A DNA stretch of 64,000 bases from the NCBI RefSeq assembly GCF_040008265.1, contig NZ_CP155620.1, forward strand, positions 496,001 through 560,000. The letters run 5' to 3'. The translations under genes were made by a program, and so were the position numbers. Positions 9,794 through 19,723 of the stretch are shown piece by piece. The notes below the pieces were generated by a model, which worked only from the letters and a program-made list of their open reading frames with translations, ran no database searches and had not been told where the DNA came from. How positions within the stretch are numbered: position 1 is the stretch's first letter; every line of letters begins with the position of its first letter. Source of the DNA: Campylobacter sp. CCS1377 (GTDB taxonomy: Bacteria; Campylobacterota; Campylobacteria; Campylobacterales; Campylobacteraceae).

Positions 9794-10615
9794 TTAACGC
9801 AAATATTCTATTTTAGCTTTAGCGTGTAATTTATCAAAAAAATCTTGTATAAAGGCTTGCTTTTGTTGCGCTACATAAGCATTGGTCACTTCATTTTTAA
9901 TAAGCTCAAATTCTATAGCTTGTGGGTTATTTTTTGTTTTGATATAATACATTTCATAGCCATTTGGGGAATTTAAAACTGTTGAATAATTATTGTTATT
10001 AACTCTTGAAAGCAAAGCTAGGAGTCTTGGATCTGCATTTTTTGTGTTTAAAAGAGCGTTTTCTTCTCTAATATTTGGGTGCTTTAAGCGACTTATACGG
10101 AGTTGTTCTAAAAGTTTAGGATCATTGCTTTTATAAATTTTCACTTCTAATTCAGAATATAAAGTAAAATCTTGCAAATGTGAGTTGTAGTAGTTTTTTA
10201 AACCTTCGGTACTAAGATCTAATTTTGCTCCTGCAGCAATGCCTTCATAAAGTCTTTTTTTCTCCAAATCTTTTTTTAATTCATTTTTAAATTCGTCAAA
10301 ACTTTTGTTTTTAGATTTTAAAGAAAGCTTAAGAGTATCTAAATCAATGCGATTCATTTGAAGAATTTTTTCTATTTCTTTATTAAGTTCAAATTCATTT
10401 ACAAAAATTCCAAATTTTTTAATTTGTGCTCTTTCAAGCCTATCATTGATCAATATACCTTTAGCTTGATCTTTGTTAATATTTAAATCTTTCATTGTTT
10501 TTTCAATGTCATGTAGTGTAATAGCTTCATTTTCAACTACTATCGCAACTGCATTGATTACTTCTGCACTTGCAATGCTTGCAAAAAATGCAAAACTTAG
10601 TAAAATTTTTTTCAT
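9794..10615 (-). CDS. SurA/PEB4-like periplasmic chaperone
   Basis: The product has 273 residues with a Sec signal peptide (MKKILLSFAFFASIASA). The N-terminal region VINAVAIVVENEAITLHDIEK is the SurA_N type chaperone helix that also opens PEB4. The expected parvulin region is short and degenerate. It probably helps outer-membrane proteins fold in the periplasm. It is divergent from gltX. In C. jejuni the corresponding gene beside gltX is Cj1289, as I recall. Whether it has prolyl isomerase activity cannot be told from the sequence. Confidence 0.8.
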   Translation of the reverse strand: MKKILLSFAFFASIASAEVINAVAIVVENEAITLHDIEKTMKDLNINKDQAKGILINDRLERAQIKKFGIFVNEFELNKEIEKILQMNRIDLDTLKLSLKSKNKSFDEFKNELKKDLEKKRLYEGIAAGAKLDLSTEGLKNYYNSHLQDFTLYSELEVKIYKSNDPKLLEQLRISRLKHPNIREENALLNTKNADPRLLALLSRVNNNNYSTVLNSPNGYEMYYIKTKNNPQAIEFELIKNEVTNAYVAQQKQAFIQDFFDKLHAKAKIEYLR

Positions 10616-10679
10616 TTTATACCTTTATTTAAGTGTAAATATCGCATTATATCAATTAAATTTTAAGAAAAGGCAAAAA

Positions 10680-12074
10680 ATGATACAAAATTTAACAACG
10701 CGTTTTGCTCCAAGCCCTACAGGATATTTACACATAGGGGGTTTAAGGACGGCTTTATATAATTATTTATACGCGAGAAAAAATAATGGCAAATTTTTGC
10801 TTCGTATCGAAGATACAGATTTAAAAAGAAATTCAAAAGAAGCTACAGAGGCTATTATAGAAGCATTTAAATGGTGTGGTTTAGATTACGATGATGAAGT
10901 GACTTATCAATCTGAGCGCTTTGATATTTATAAAAAATACATTCAAAAACTTTTAGATGAAGGCAAGGCTTATTATTGTTATATGAGTAAAGAAGAGCTA
11001 GATATTCTTCGCGCCAAACAAGAAGCAGTAAAAGAACGCCCAAGATATGATGGTAGATATAGGGATTTTAAAGGCACGCCACCAGAAGGTATAGAACCTG
11101 TGGTGCGTATTAAAGCACCACAAAGTGGAGAGATTTCTTTTATTGATGGAGTAAAAGGTGAGGTAAAATTTAATGCACAAGATATTTTAGATGATTTTAT
11201 TATTGCAAGAAGTGATGGTACACCAATTTATAATTTAACCGTTGTGATTGATGATGCTCTAATGGGTGTTAGTGATGTGATTAGAGGTGATGACCATCTT
11301 TCAAATACACCTAAGCAAATTGTGCTTTATGAGGCACTTGGTTTTAAAATTCCTAAATTTTATCATGTGGCTATGATACATGGCGAAGATGGCAAAAAAC
11401 TTTCAAAACGCCATGGGGCAACCGATGTAATGGAATATAAAGCTATGGGTATATTACCTCAAGCTTTGCTTAATTTTTTAGTGCGTTTGGGCTGGAGTCA
11501 TGGTGATGAAGAGGTTTTTTCCTTAGAAGATCTTAAAAAACTTTTTGATCCAAACCATATCAATAAAAGTGCTTCTTGTTATAATTTTAAAAAACTTGAA
11601 TGGCTTAACGCTCATTATATTAAAACCTTACCTTTTGAAGAGCTTAATAGGCAATTAAAAGATTTAGGTTTTGATTTGAGTGCTTATAAAAAAGCGGGAT
11701 TTTTGTTGGATTTGTTAAGAGAGCGTGCAAAAACTTTACTCGAAATCATTAACGGAGCTAAAAGTATTGTTGAAGCACCGCAAAGTTATGATGAGAAAGC
11801 CATTGAAAAATTCGTCAATGATAATAATCTTTCCTTACTTGAAAAATACGCTAGCGAGCTAAATAGTCAAGTAATTGCAAAAGATTTTGAAGACTTTACT
11901 AATGAATTTTTGCAAAAAAATGAAGCAAAATTAAAAGACTTGGCTCAACCTATACGCATTGCCTTAACAGGAAGTGCGGTAAGTCCTAGTATTTTTGAAG
12001 TACTTGAATTTTTAGGGGTTGATGAGTGCAAGAAAAGAATAGAAAATTTTTTAAAATTTAAAGGAAAAATATGA
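10680..12074 (+). CDS. gltX: Glutamyl-tRNA synthetase
   Basis: Class I aminoacyl-tRNA synthetase of 464 residues from the ATG at 10680, preceded by AAAAGGCAAAAA; an upstream in-frame extension overlaps the divergent gene and is not supported. FAPSPTGYLHIGGLRTAL contains the HIGH motif and KKLSKRHGA the KMSKS motif. Campylobacter and Helicobacter carry two GltX paralogues, one of which mainly mischarges tRNA-Gln for GatCAB; which one this is cannot be decided here. It overlaps the next gene by ATGA. Confidence 0.95.
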   Translation: MIQNLTTRFAPSPTGYLHIGGLRTALYNYLYARKNNGKFLLRIEDTDLKRNSKEATEAIIEAFKWCGLDYDDEVTYQSERFDIYKKYIQKLLDEGKAYYCYMSKEELDILRAKQEAVKERPRYDGRYRDFKGTPPEGIEPVVRIKAPQSGEISFIDGVKGEVKFNAQDILDDFIIARSDGTPIYNLTVVIDDALMGVSDVIRGDDHLSNTPKQIVLYEALGFKIPKFYHVAMIHGEDGKKLSKRHGATDVMEYKAMGILPQALLNFLVRLGWSHGDEEVFSLEDLKKLFDPNHINKSASCYNFKKLEWLNAHYIKTLPFEELNRQLKDLGFDLSAYKKAGFLLDLLRERAKTLLEIINGAKSIVEAPQSYDEKAIEKFVNDNNLSLLEKYASELNSQVIAKDFEDFTNEFLQKNEAKLKDLAQPIRIALTGSAVSPSIFEVLEFLGVDECKKRIENFLKFKGKI

Positions 12075-13306
12075 ATTTAAAAGAAGAAGCTTTAAAGTAT
12101 CATTTGGGTGGTAAAGTGGATATAATTTCATCAAAACCTATGAATACCGCTCGCGATTTATCGTTAGCTTATAGTCCAGGGGTAGCAGAACCTTGCATAG
12201 AGATAGCAAAAGATAACGAACTTGCTTATACTTATACAAATAAAGCGAATTTGGTAGCTATTGTAAGTGATGGATCGGCAGTTTTGGGACTTGGAAATAT
12301 AGGAGCACAAGCTGCTAAGCCTGTTATGGAAGGTAAGGCTTGTTTGTTTAAAAAATTTGCAAATGTAAATGCTTATGATTTAGAAATTGATGTGCATAGT
12401 GTGGAAGAAATTGTTACTTTTTGTAAAGCCATGGCACCAACTTTTGGTGGCATAAATTTAGAAGATATTTCAGCACCAAAATGTTTTGAGATAGAAGCGG
12501 CCTTACAGGATTTAGGAATTCCTGTGATGCATGATGATCAGCACGGAACTGCTATCATTTCAACTGCAGGACTTATGAACGCTATGAAGATAAGTGGTAA
12601 AAAATTTGAAGATATTAAAGTAGTGGTAAGCGGAGCAGGGGCTGCGGGGATTGCAAGTGCTAGAATGTATAGAAATTTAGGCGTTAAAAATATCATTTTA
12701 GTCGATAGTAAAGGTGTAGTAAATAAGCAAAGGACAGATTTAAACAAATATAAACTTGAATTTGTGAGCGATACCAAGGCTTGCACTTTAAAAGAGGCTA
12801 TGAGGGATGCGGATGTGTTTTTAGGACTTAGTGCGCCAAAAATTTTAGATGATGAGATGATTTTATCTATGGCAAAAGATCCTGTGATTTTTGCTTTGGC
12901 AAATCCGGTTCCTGAAGTAATGCCTGAAGATGTGGCAAGGCTTAGAAATGATGCTATTGTAGGAACTGGAAGAAGTGATTATCCTAATCAAATTAATAAT
13001 GTTTTAGGCTTTCCTTTTATTTTTAGAGGGGCTTTAGATGTTAAAGCTACAAAAATCACCGAAAATATGAAAGTAGCAGCTGCTAAGGCTTTGGCTGATT
13101 TGGCGAAACTTCCTGTAAGCGATGAGGTTAAAAAAGCTTATGGTGTTAAGGATTTGAGTTTTGGTAGGGACTATGTGATACCAAAACCTTTTGATGAAAG
13201 GGTAAAATCTGTGGTAAGTACTGCGGTGGCTAAAGCAGCCATAGAAGATGGAGTGGCTTTGCTTAAAGATTTTGATGAGAAAGCCTATTTTGAAAGTTTA
13301 AAATGA
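12071..13306 (+). CDS. Malic enzyme (malate dehydrogenase, oxaloacetate-decarboxylating)
   Basis: This enzyme oxidatively decarboxylates malate to pyruvate with NAD(P)+. It has 411 residues, the short bacterial form without the phosphotransacetylase-like tail. [12 protein letters not shown], the catalytic Lys region [26 protein letters not shown] for metal binding and [10 protein letters not shown] for the dinucleotide loop are all visible. Overlaps gltX and upp by ATGA at each end, so gltX-malic enzyme-upp-mqnA read as one transcript. Confidence 0.95.
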   Translation: MNLKEEALKYHLGGKVDIISSKPMNTARDLSLAYSPGVAEPCIEIAKDNELAYTYTNKANLVAIVSDGSAVLGLGNIGAQAAKPVMEGKACLFKKFANVNAYDLEIDVHSVEEIVTFCKAMAPTFGGINLEDISAPKCFEIEAALQDLGIPVMHDDQHGTAIISTAGLMNAMKISGKKFEDIKVVVSGAGAAGIASARMYRNLGVKNIILVDSKGVVNKQRTDLNKYKLEFVSDTKACTLKEAMRDADVFLGLSAPKILDDEMILSMAKDPVIFALANPVPEVMPEDVARLRNDAIVGTGRSDYPNQINNVLGFPFIFRGALDVKATKITENMKVAAAKALADLAKLPVSDEVKKAYGVKDLSFGRDYVIPKPFDERVKSVVSTAVAKAAIEDGVALLKDFDEKAYFESLK

Positions 13307-13929
13307 AAAACATCTATTGTATTAGCCATCCTTTAATTGAACATAAGCTTGGAATTTTGCGCGATAAGTATACTAAACCCTTTCATTTTAGAATGCTTAT
13401 TGATGAAATTTCGGCTTTTTTGCTTTTTGAAGCAACTAAAGATTTAAATTTAAAGGAAGTGCAAATTCAAACTCCTATTTCTAATGCTAGGGTAAAAAAG
13501 CTTGATGAAAAAATTATGATTTGTCCTATTTTAAGGGCAGCTTTAGGAATGCTTGAAAGTGTTTTTAAGCTTATTCCTGATGCAAGTGTAGGGTTTTTAG
13601 GTTTTGCTAGAAATGAAGAAAGCTTAAAAGCTGATTTTTACTTTCAAAAACTTCCTAAAGATGCCACTAAAAGATTGGCTATTGTAATTGATCCTATGTT
13701 TGCAACAGGGGGAACAGCCATAGATGCTTGTAATTTTTTAAAGTCTCAAGGGATAAAAAAGATTAAATTTATTTCTATACTTGCAACTCCACAAGGGCTT
13801 GAAAATTTCATAAAAATTCATAAAGATGTAGAAGTTTATATAGCCTCAATTGATGAAAGCTTGAATGAAAAAGGTTATATAGTGCCAGGACTTGGAGATG
13901 CAGGAGATAGGGTTTTTAATACCTTATAG
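13303..13929 (+). CDS. upp: Uracil phosphoribosyltransferase
   Basis: Upp salvages uracil to UMP with PRPP. Its 208 residues are the normal length. The PRPP loop VIDPMFATGGTAIDA and the C-terminal YIVPGLGDAGDR (uracil-binding) are diagnostic. The ATG overlaps the malic enzyme stop. mqnA follows directly. Confidence 0.96.
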   Translation: MKNIYCISHPLIEHKLGILRDKYTKPFHFRMLIDEISAFLLFEATKDLNLKEVQIQTPISNARVKKLDEKIMICPILRAALGMLESVFKLIPDASVGFLGFARNEESLKADFYFQKLPKDATKRLAIVIDPMFATGGTAIDACNFLKSQGIKKIKFISILATPQGLENFIKIHKDVEVYIASIDESLNEKGYIVPGLGDAGDRVFNTL

Positions 13930-13938
13930 GTGAATGAT

Positions 13939-14613
13939 ATGATTTTTGGAAAAATTGACTATATTAATCTTTTACCTTTGCATGTTTATCTTAAAAAATA
14001 TCCTTTGCCAAATGGTCTTAAAGCTACGATGGAATATAAAAAAGGCGTTCCAAGTAAATTAAATAAAGAGCTTTTTTACAGAAGAATTGATGCGGCTATT
14101 ATTTCGAGTATAGAAAGTAGTAGAAAAAAATACAAAAATTTAAATATTGGAATTTGTGCAAATAAAAGAGTCTTAAGTGTTTTGGTGGAAAAAAATTCAC
14201 AAAAAGCCAAAGATCCAAGTTCGGCTACTTCAAATGCTTTGGCTAGAGTTTTAAGACAAGATAATAATAAAGTTATTATTGGAGATAAGGCTTTAAAGCT
14301 TTATTTACAAGATAGAGATGCCTATGTTGATTTGTGTGCTTTATGGTATGAAAAAACGCATTTGCCTTTTGTTTTTGCAAGATTTTCTTGTATTGCAAAA
14401 AAAACATTTTATACAAAGCTTTTAACAAATTTCTCATATAAAAAAATCAAAATTCCTCATTATATCTTAGAAAAATACGCAAAAACAAGAGATATAAGCG
14501 TTAAAGATATAAGATATTATTTAGATGAAGTGATTTATTATCAAATTCAAACCAAAGAAAAAATGGCCCTAAAGCGTTTCATAAAAGCAGTGAAATTTGA
14601 TACTAAAATTTAA
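13939..14613 (+). CDS. mqnA: Chorismate dehydratase (futalosine menaquinone pathway)
   Basis: MqnA makes 3-enolpyruvyl-benzoate from chorismate, the entry to menaquinone by the futalosine route used by Campylobacter. I place the start at ATG 13939 (MIFGKIDYINLLPLH, 224 residues) because AGGTGA lies five bases upstream; an in-frame GTG at 13930 is possible. RRIDAAIISSIES and DLCALWYEKTHLPFVFA fit the periplasmic-binding-protein-like family. Menaquinone ties in with the fumarate reductase encoded later. Confidence 0.88.
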   Translation: MIFGKIDYINLLPLHVYLKKYPLPNGLKATMEYKKGVPSKLNKELFYRRIDAAIISSIESSRKKYKNLNIGICANKRVLSVLVEKNSQKAKDPSSATSNALARVLRQDNNKVIIGDKALKLYLQDRDAYVDLCALWYEKTHLPFVFARFSCIAKKTFYTKLLTNFSYKKIKIPHYILEKYAKTRDISVKDIRYYLDEVIYYQIQTKEKMALKRFIKAVKFDTKI

Positions 14614-15065
14614 ATATTGCACTTGATAAATGTTATATTTTGATAAATTTGCTCGCATTAAATATATTAATTAATTCTTAAATTATCAGTTATTATCAGA
14701 TAAATAGTGTATTTTGTTATAATTTTTGCTAATTTTTTAATTTAAAGTTTTAAATATATATTGTGAAAATTTTTAAAAATATAATCAATTTAAATTATAC
14801 TAAAATTAAATTTTTATATTTAATCTTTTACTTTTAAATTCCTACTAAAAATGTATTGTTGAAATTATAAAAATTGATAATGTGTAGATTTTATGCGTAT
14901 CGGTTTTCTTTTAAGAACTCTATTTTTTGGTATTTTAAAATAAATGGCAAAAATTTTTATATTTGCTTATAAAAATAAATTTAAAAATATTTAAATTTAT
15001 TTATTATAATAACCAAATCTGAAAAATGTAAAAAATTTTCAGAAATTCAAAATTAAGGATGAAAA
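14614..15065. other. AT-rich intergenic region upstream of gdhA
   Basis: No convincing gene is visible in these 452 bases, which are extremely AT-rich. The last 60 bases hold a TATAAT at 15005-15010 and, in the presumed leader, an 8-bp perfect inverted repeat TCTGAAAA (15018-15025) and TTTTCAGA (15036-15043). The rest shows no repeats or recognisable RNA. Confidence 0.6.
15005..15043 (+). promoter_or_regulatory. gdhA promoter and leader hairpin
   Basis: TATAAT at 15005-15010 about 55 bases before the gdhA ATG. The likely 5' leader contains the inverted repeat TCTGAAAA/TTTTCAGA with a 10-base loop, before the RBS TTAAGGATG. Role of the hairpin unknown. Confidence 0.5.
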
Positions 15066-16433
15066 ATGGCTAATGCAAAAGCTTATATTAATTCGATCTT
15101 AGAAGATATTCAACAAAGATCAGCACATCAGCCCGTGTTTCTTCAAGCAGCAACTGAAGTTTTGAAGTCTTTAGAACCGATTTTAGCAGCGAATTCAACT
15201 TATGAAGAGCATGCAATTTTAGAAAGACTCATCATGCCTGAAAAGACAACTATTTTTAGAGTGGTGTATTGTGGAGATGATGGTAAGGCAAGAACACATT
15301 TTGGATATCGTGTGCAGTTTAATTCAGCGATCGGACCTTATAAGGGTGGGCTTAGATTTCATCCAACGGTAAATTTGGATGTTTTGAAATTTTTGGGATT
15401 TGAACAAATTTTTAAGAATTCTTTAACAGGACTGATGATCGGCGGAGCTAAAGGTGGAGCGAATTTTGATCCAAAAGGCAAAAGCGAAGCTGAAATTATG
15501 AGATTTTGCCAAGCTTTTATAGCTGAACTTAGTAAAATCATTGGTGCAAATACAGATGTGCCTGCTGGAGATATCGGGGTAGGCGGTAGAGAGATTGGCT
15601 ATATGTTTGGTGCGTATAAAAAAATTAGCGGTTTGTTTGATGGAACTTTAACTGGTAAAAGCACTCTTTGGGGCGGAAGTTTAGCAAGAACTGAAGCCAC
15701 TGGTTATGGCTGTGTATATTTTGCAAAAGAAATGTTAGAGCATGCAGGACTTTCTTTGGAAGGAAAATCTTGTGCGGTTTCAGGAAGTGGAAATGTGGCA
15801 ATTTATACCATAGAAAAATTAAAACAATTTGGTGCAAAAGCTGTTACAATAAGTGATAGCAATGGTTTTGTTTATGATAAAGATGGTATTGATTTAATGC
15901 TTTTAAAACAAATTAAAGAAGTTCAAAGAGGTAGAGTTGAAGATTATGCTAAGGTAAAAGCAGGTGCAATTTATACTCCAAAAAGTGCATATAAAGAAGG
16001 AACAAATGGTGTTTGGTCTGTGCCTTGCGATGGAGCATTTCCAAGTGCTACTCAAAATGAGTTGAATTTAGAAGATATCAAAACGCTTTATAATAATGGT
16101 TGTCGTTTTGTAGCTGAGGGTGCAAATATGCCAAGTACTTTAGATGCAATTGATTTTATGTTAGAGAAAAAAGATTTTTATTTTGCTCCTGCAAAAGCAG
16201 CTAATGCAGGTGGTGTGGCAACTTCGCAGCTTGAAATGCAACAAAACGCTAGTATGACAAATTGGACTTTTGATGAAGTGGATCAAAAATTACATAAAAT
16301 CATGAGCAATATTTTCCATAACGCCTATCAAACTTCAAAAGAATATGGTCATGAAGGAAATCTTGTGATGGGAGCTAATATTGCAGGATTTAAAAAAGTT
16401 GCTGATGCAATGATAGATCAAGGCTATATTTAA
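15066..16433 (+). CDS. gdhA: NADP-type glutamate dehydrogenase
   Basis: This hexameric glutamate dehydrogenase of 455 residues interconverts 2-oxoglutarate plus ammonia and glutamate. Residues 85-135 hold the substrate site (GPYKGGLRFHP and GGAKGGANFDPKGKS with the catalytic lysine), DVPAGDIGVGGREIGY the conserved Asp loop, and AVSGSGNVA the dinucleotide fold. Length and motifs match the small hexameric NADP-dependent group. It stands alone, with its own promoter and terminator. I do not recall gdhA in C. jejuni reference strains, so it may mark the species group. Confidence 0.95.
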   Translation: MANAKAYINSILEDIQQRSAHQPVFLQAATEVLKSLEPILAANSTYEEHAILERLIMPEKTTIFRVVYCGDDGKARTHFGYRVQFNSAIGPYKGGLRFHPTVNLDVLKFLGFEQIFKNSLTGLMIGGAKGGANFDPKGKSEAEIMRFCQAFIAELSKIIGANTDVPAGDIGVGGREIGYMFGAYKKISGLFDGTLTGKSTLWGGSLARTEATGYGCVYFAKEMLEHAGLSLEGKSCAVSGSGNVAIYTIEKLKQFGAKAVTISDSNGFVYDKDGIDLMLLKQIKEVQRGRVEDYAKVKAGAIYTPKSAYKEGTNGVWSVPCDGAFPSATQNELNLEDIKTLYNNGCRFVAEGANMPSTLDAIDFMLEKKDFYFAPAKAANAGGVATSQLEMQQNASMTNWTFDEVDQKLHKIMSNIFHNAYQTSKEYGHEGNLVMGANIAGFKKVADAMIDQGYI

Positions 16434-16440
16434 TTTATAC

Positions 16441-16480
16441 TCATAAAAGAGTCACTGGCACTCTTTTATGATGCAATGAT
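16441..16480 (+). terminator. Terminator after gdhA
   Basis: Perfect 12-bp inverted repeat TCATAAAAGAGT (16441-16452) and ACTCTTTTATGA (16460-16471) with a 7-base loop, immediately after the gdhA stop. Confidence 0.75.
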
Positions 16481-16551
16481 TTTTATTCTTTATTCTTAAG
16501 TCTTTCTTTGTTAAAATTGCTACTTTGAATAACCAACGAGAGTTTTGATTA

Positions 16552-17928
16552 ATGCAAGAAAATTTTGATTTAGATTTAGAAAGAGCAATTTTAAGCTCGT
16601 GTATTTTTAATGAAGATGCTTATGCAAGCATTTGTGGTGATATTGAACCTGATGATTTCACTCTTAAAGCACATCAGGATATTTTTTATGCTATTGTTTC
16701 TTGTGCTAATGCGGGAGAACCCATAGCTCTTAGTTTTTTAAAAAAATATAAAAAAGTTGATGAAAATGTTTTAAATGAAGTTATTGCTACGAGTTCTATT
16801 ATTGATTTGGGAAAATATGTTAGCGAATTAAGGGAGAAATCCATCAAAAGAAAATTGTTAAATTTCGCACATACCATTCCTTCGCGTATTAATGAAAATA
16901 AACCTGTATCGCAAATTTCGGATGAAATAAATAAAGAAATTTTTAATCTCACTAATCGTATTAATAGCGCAGATATTAAGAATATAGAAATTATTTTATC
17001 CGAATTAATTGATGAATTTGAAAAGCAAAAAATAGCTATTAATAAAGATATTTTAGGGCTTGATACAGGTTTTAGCGATTTAAATAAAATGATAAAGGGT
17101 TTTAAGCCAGGTGATTTGGTGATTGTGGCCGCAAGACCAGGTATGGGAAAAACTACGATATGCTTAAATTTTATAGAAAAGGTTTTAAGACAAGACAAGG
17201 GTGTAGTATTTTTTTCACTTGAAATGCCTGCAACTCAAATTATGCAAAGACTTTTGGCTGCCAAAACTTCCATTGCTTTGCAAAAACTTTTAATTGCAGA
17301 TTTAAATGATGAAGAATGGGGCAGAGTGAGTGATGCTTGTAATGAATATTCTAAAAAGAATTTATATATCTATGATAGTGGATATGCGAGCATTACGGAT
17401 ATTCGTGCGATTTTAAGAAGAGTAAAATCTCAAGATGAAAGTGTATCGCTTTGTGTGGTTGATTATATAGGTTTAATGATGAGTAATTCTAATTTTAGCG
17501 ATAGACACTTGCAAGTCAGTGAAATTTCAAGAGGCTTGAAGCTTTTGGCAAGAGAACTTAATATGCCTATTATCGCACTTTCTCAGCTTAATCGCTCTTT
17601 AGAAAGCAGGGCAAATAAAAGACCAATGCTAAGTGATTTGCGTGAAAGTGGCGCTATAGAGCAAGATGCAGATACTATTTTATTTGTGTATCGTGATGAA
17701 GTTTATAGGGAGCAAGAAGAAAAAGAAAGGGAAAATAAAGCCAAATCTGAAGGCAAAAACTATCAAAGGATTTTTATCCCAAATCCTATACAAGAAAAAG
17801 CAGAGCTTATTGTGGGTAAAAACAGAAATGGTCCTACAGGCACGGTAGATCTTTTATTTTTAAAAGAAAGATCGAGTTTTGTTGAACCTATAAAAGAAGA
17901 ATTTAGTGCAACGAGTTTTGAAGAGTAA
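16552..17928 (+). CDS. dnaB: Replicative DNA helicase DnaB
   Basis: DnaB is the hexameric replication-fork helicase. Its 458 residues comprise an N-terminal DnaG-binding helical domain (1-150), a linker, and a RecA-like domain with Walker A AARPGMGKTT near 200, Walker B SLCVVDYIGLM, ALSQLNRSLESR and LRESGAIEQDAD. RBS is weak (GAGAGTTTTGATTA). It is a single gene here and no phage genes flank it, so it is the housekeeping helicase. Confidence 0.96.
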   Translation: MQENFDLDLERAILSSCIFNEDAYASICGDIEPDDFTLKAHQDIFYAIVSCANAGEPIALSFLKKYKKVDENVLNEVIATSSIIDLGKYVSELREKSIKRKLLNFAHTIPSRINENKPVSQISDEINKEIFNLTNRINSADIKNIEIILSELIDEFEKQKIAINKDILGLDTGFSDLNKMIKGFKPGDLVIVAARPGMGKTTICLNFIEKVLRQDKGVVFFSLEMPATQIMQRLLAAKTSIALQKLLIADLNDEEWGRVSDACNEYSKKNLYIYDSGYASITDIRAILRRVKSQDESVSLCVVDYIGLMMSNSNFSDRHLQVSEISRGLKLLARELNMPIIALSQLNRSLESRANKRPMLSDLRESGAIEQDADTILFVYRDEVYREQEEKERENKAKSEGKNYQRIFIPNPIQEKAELIVGKNRNGPTGTVDLLFLKERSSFVEPIKEEFSATSFEE

Positions 17929-17989
17929 CATAATATTTTTTTAAGATATAAATAATTTATTTTTAATTTTAAAACTCAAGCAAATTTTG

Positions 17990-17995
17990 TATAAT
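17990..17995 (+). promoter_or_regulatory. -10 box of the ilvIH-lpxD transcript
   Basis: TATAAT, 21 bases before the ilvI start, in a 90-base gap after dnaB. No leader peptide or attenuator is visible. Confidence 0.55.
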
Positions 17996-18016
17996 AAATG
18001 ATTTAAAAAAGGCTAA

Positions 18017-19723
18017 ATGATGAAAGAAATATCCGGTTCTACAATGGTATGCGAAGCCTTAAGGGCTGAAAAAGTAAAAGTTGTTTTTGGCTATCCTGGA
18101 GGAGCAGCTTTGAATATCTATGATGAAATTTATACTCAAACTTATTTTAAACACATTCTTGTGCGTCATGAGCAAGCTGCTTTGCATGCAGCAGATGCTT
18201 ATGCAAGAATGAGTGGTGAAGTGGGTGTGGCTATAGTTACAAGCGGACCTGGTTTTACTAACACCATAACAGGACTTGCTACGGCTTATAGTGATTCTAT
18301 ACCTTTGGTTTTGATTTCTGCACAAGTTGCAAATTCTTTAATAGGCACTGATGCCTTTCAAGAAATTGATGCAGTGGGTATTTCTCGCCCTTGCGTGAAA
18401 CATAATTATTTAGTAAAAAATATTCAAGAATTGCCTAGAATTTTAAAAGAAGCTTTTTATATTGCAACAAGTGGTCGAAAAGGGCCTGTTCATATTGATA
18501 TCCCAAAAGATGTAACTGCAGCTTTGGGAATTTGGGATTATCCTCAAGAAATTACTATGAAGACTTATAAGCCAAACTATAAAGGCAATGCAAAGCAGAT
18601 TAAAAAATTTGTTGAGCTTTTAAAAGAAGCTAAAAGACCTTTATTTTATCTGGGTGGAGGTTGCGTTGCATCTAATGCTAGTGAAGAATTAAGAGAGCTT
18701 GTTAAAATCACTCAAATTCCCGCCGTTGAAACCTTAATGGCTTTAGGAACTTTAAGAAGCGATGATGCTTTAAATCTTAAAATGGCAGGTATGCATGGAA
18801 GCTATGCTGCCAATATGGCTTTGAGTGAGTGTGATTTGCTAATCAGTGTTGGAGCGCGTTTTGATGATAGGATTACGGGAAAAACAAGCGAATTTGCCAA
18901 GCGAGCTAAAATTGTGCATATTGATATTGACCCAAGTTCGATTTCTAAAATTATCAACGCTCATTTTCCAATAGTTGGAGATATTAAAAGTGTAATTTCT
19001 CAAACTTTAGATGAGCTAAAACGCGATCAATTTGAAATTCAAACTCAAGAATGGCTTGAAACCTTAAAGCGTTATCAAAATTTATATCCTTTAAGCTATG
19101 AAGATAGTGATGAAGTTTTAAAACCTCAATGGGTAATACAAGAATGCGCCAAGCTTGCTCCTGATGCAAGGATAATTACTGATGTGGGACAGCATCAAAT
19201 GTGGGTAGCACAATTTTATCCTTTTAATTTTCCAAGACAGCTTGCTACAAGTGGTGGACAAGGAGCGATGGGATACTCTTTACCTGCGGCTTTGGGTGCA
19301 AAACTTGCAGTTGGCGAAAAAGAAGTTGTGGTGAATTTTGTTGGCGATGGATCAGTTTTGATGAATATCCAAGAGTTAATGACGGCTTATGAGTATGGTA
19401 TTGTTGTGATTAATATTATTTTAAACAATGCCTTTTTAGGTATGGTGCGTCAATGGCAAAGTATGTTTTATGATGAGCATTTTTCACAAACAGATTTAAG
19501 CGTGCAAGCTGATTTTGTGAAGATTGCTGAAGGTTTTGGATGTGAGGGATATGATATAAAAACAAAAGATGAATTTCGTAGTGCTTTTAAAAGAGCTTTA
19601 AATTCGCAAAAAACCACTCTTTTAAATGTAGCCATTGATCGTTTTGAAGATGTTTTACCTATGGTGCCAGCAGGCGGTGCTATTTATAATATGATTTTGC
19701 CAAAATTGAAGGATAAAAAATGA
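18017..19723 (+). CDS. ilvI: Acetolactate synthase large subunit
   Basis: Catalytic subunit of acetohydroxyacid synthase, which condenses pyruvate to acetolactate or with 2-ketobutyrate for valine, leucine and isoleucine. The protein is 568 residues: GYPGGAALNIYDE and the catalytic Glu in RHEQAALHAADAYAR, then the C-terminal thiamine diphosphate motif GDGSVLMNIQELMTA...NNAFLGMVRQWQ. There are two tandem ATG codons at 18017 and 18020. Overlaps ilvH by ATGA. Confidence 0.95.
   Translation: MMKEISGSTMVCEALRAEKVKVVFGYPGGAALNIYDEIYTQTYFKHILVRHEQAALHAADAYARMSGEVGVAIVTSGPGFTNTITGLATAYSDSIPLVLISAQVANSLIGTDAFQEIDAVGISRPCVKHNYLVKNIQELPRILKEAFYIATSGRKGPVHIDIPKDVTAALGIWDYPQEITMKTYKPNYKGNAKQIKKFVELLKEAKRPLFYLGGGCVASNASEELRELVKITQIPAVETLMALGTLRSDDALNLKMAGMHGSYAANMALSECDLLISVGARFDDRITGKTSEFAKRAKIVHIDIDPSSISKIINAHFPIVGDIKSVISQTLDELKRDQFEIQTQEWLETLKRYQNLYPLSYEDSDEVLKPQWVIQECAKLAPDARIITDVGQHQMWVAQFYPFNFPRQLATSGGQGAMGYSLPAALGAKLAVGEKEVVVNFVGDGSVLMNIQELMTAYEYGIVVINIILNNAFLGMVRQWQSMFYDEHFSQTDLSVQADFVKIAEGFGCEGYDIKTKDEFRSAFKRALNSQKTTLLNVAIDRFEDVLPMVPAGGAIYNMILPKLKDKK

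Noticed and set aside
10473-10679. Upstream in-frame extension of gltX
   Set aside because: It would overlap the divergent SurA-like gene; ATG 10680 has a good RBS and gives the normal HIGH-motif spacing.
14894-14944. 16-codon ORF with a hydrophobic/basic peptide upstream of gdhA
   Set aside because: No RBS, no opposing promoter and no terminator, unlike the toxin candidate at 33.1 kb.
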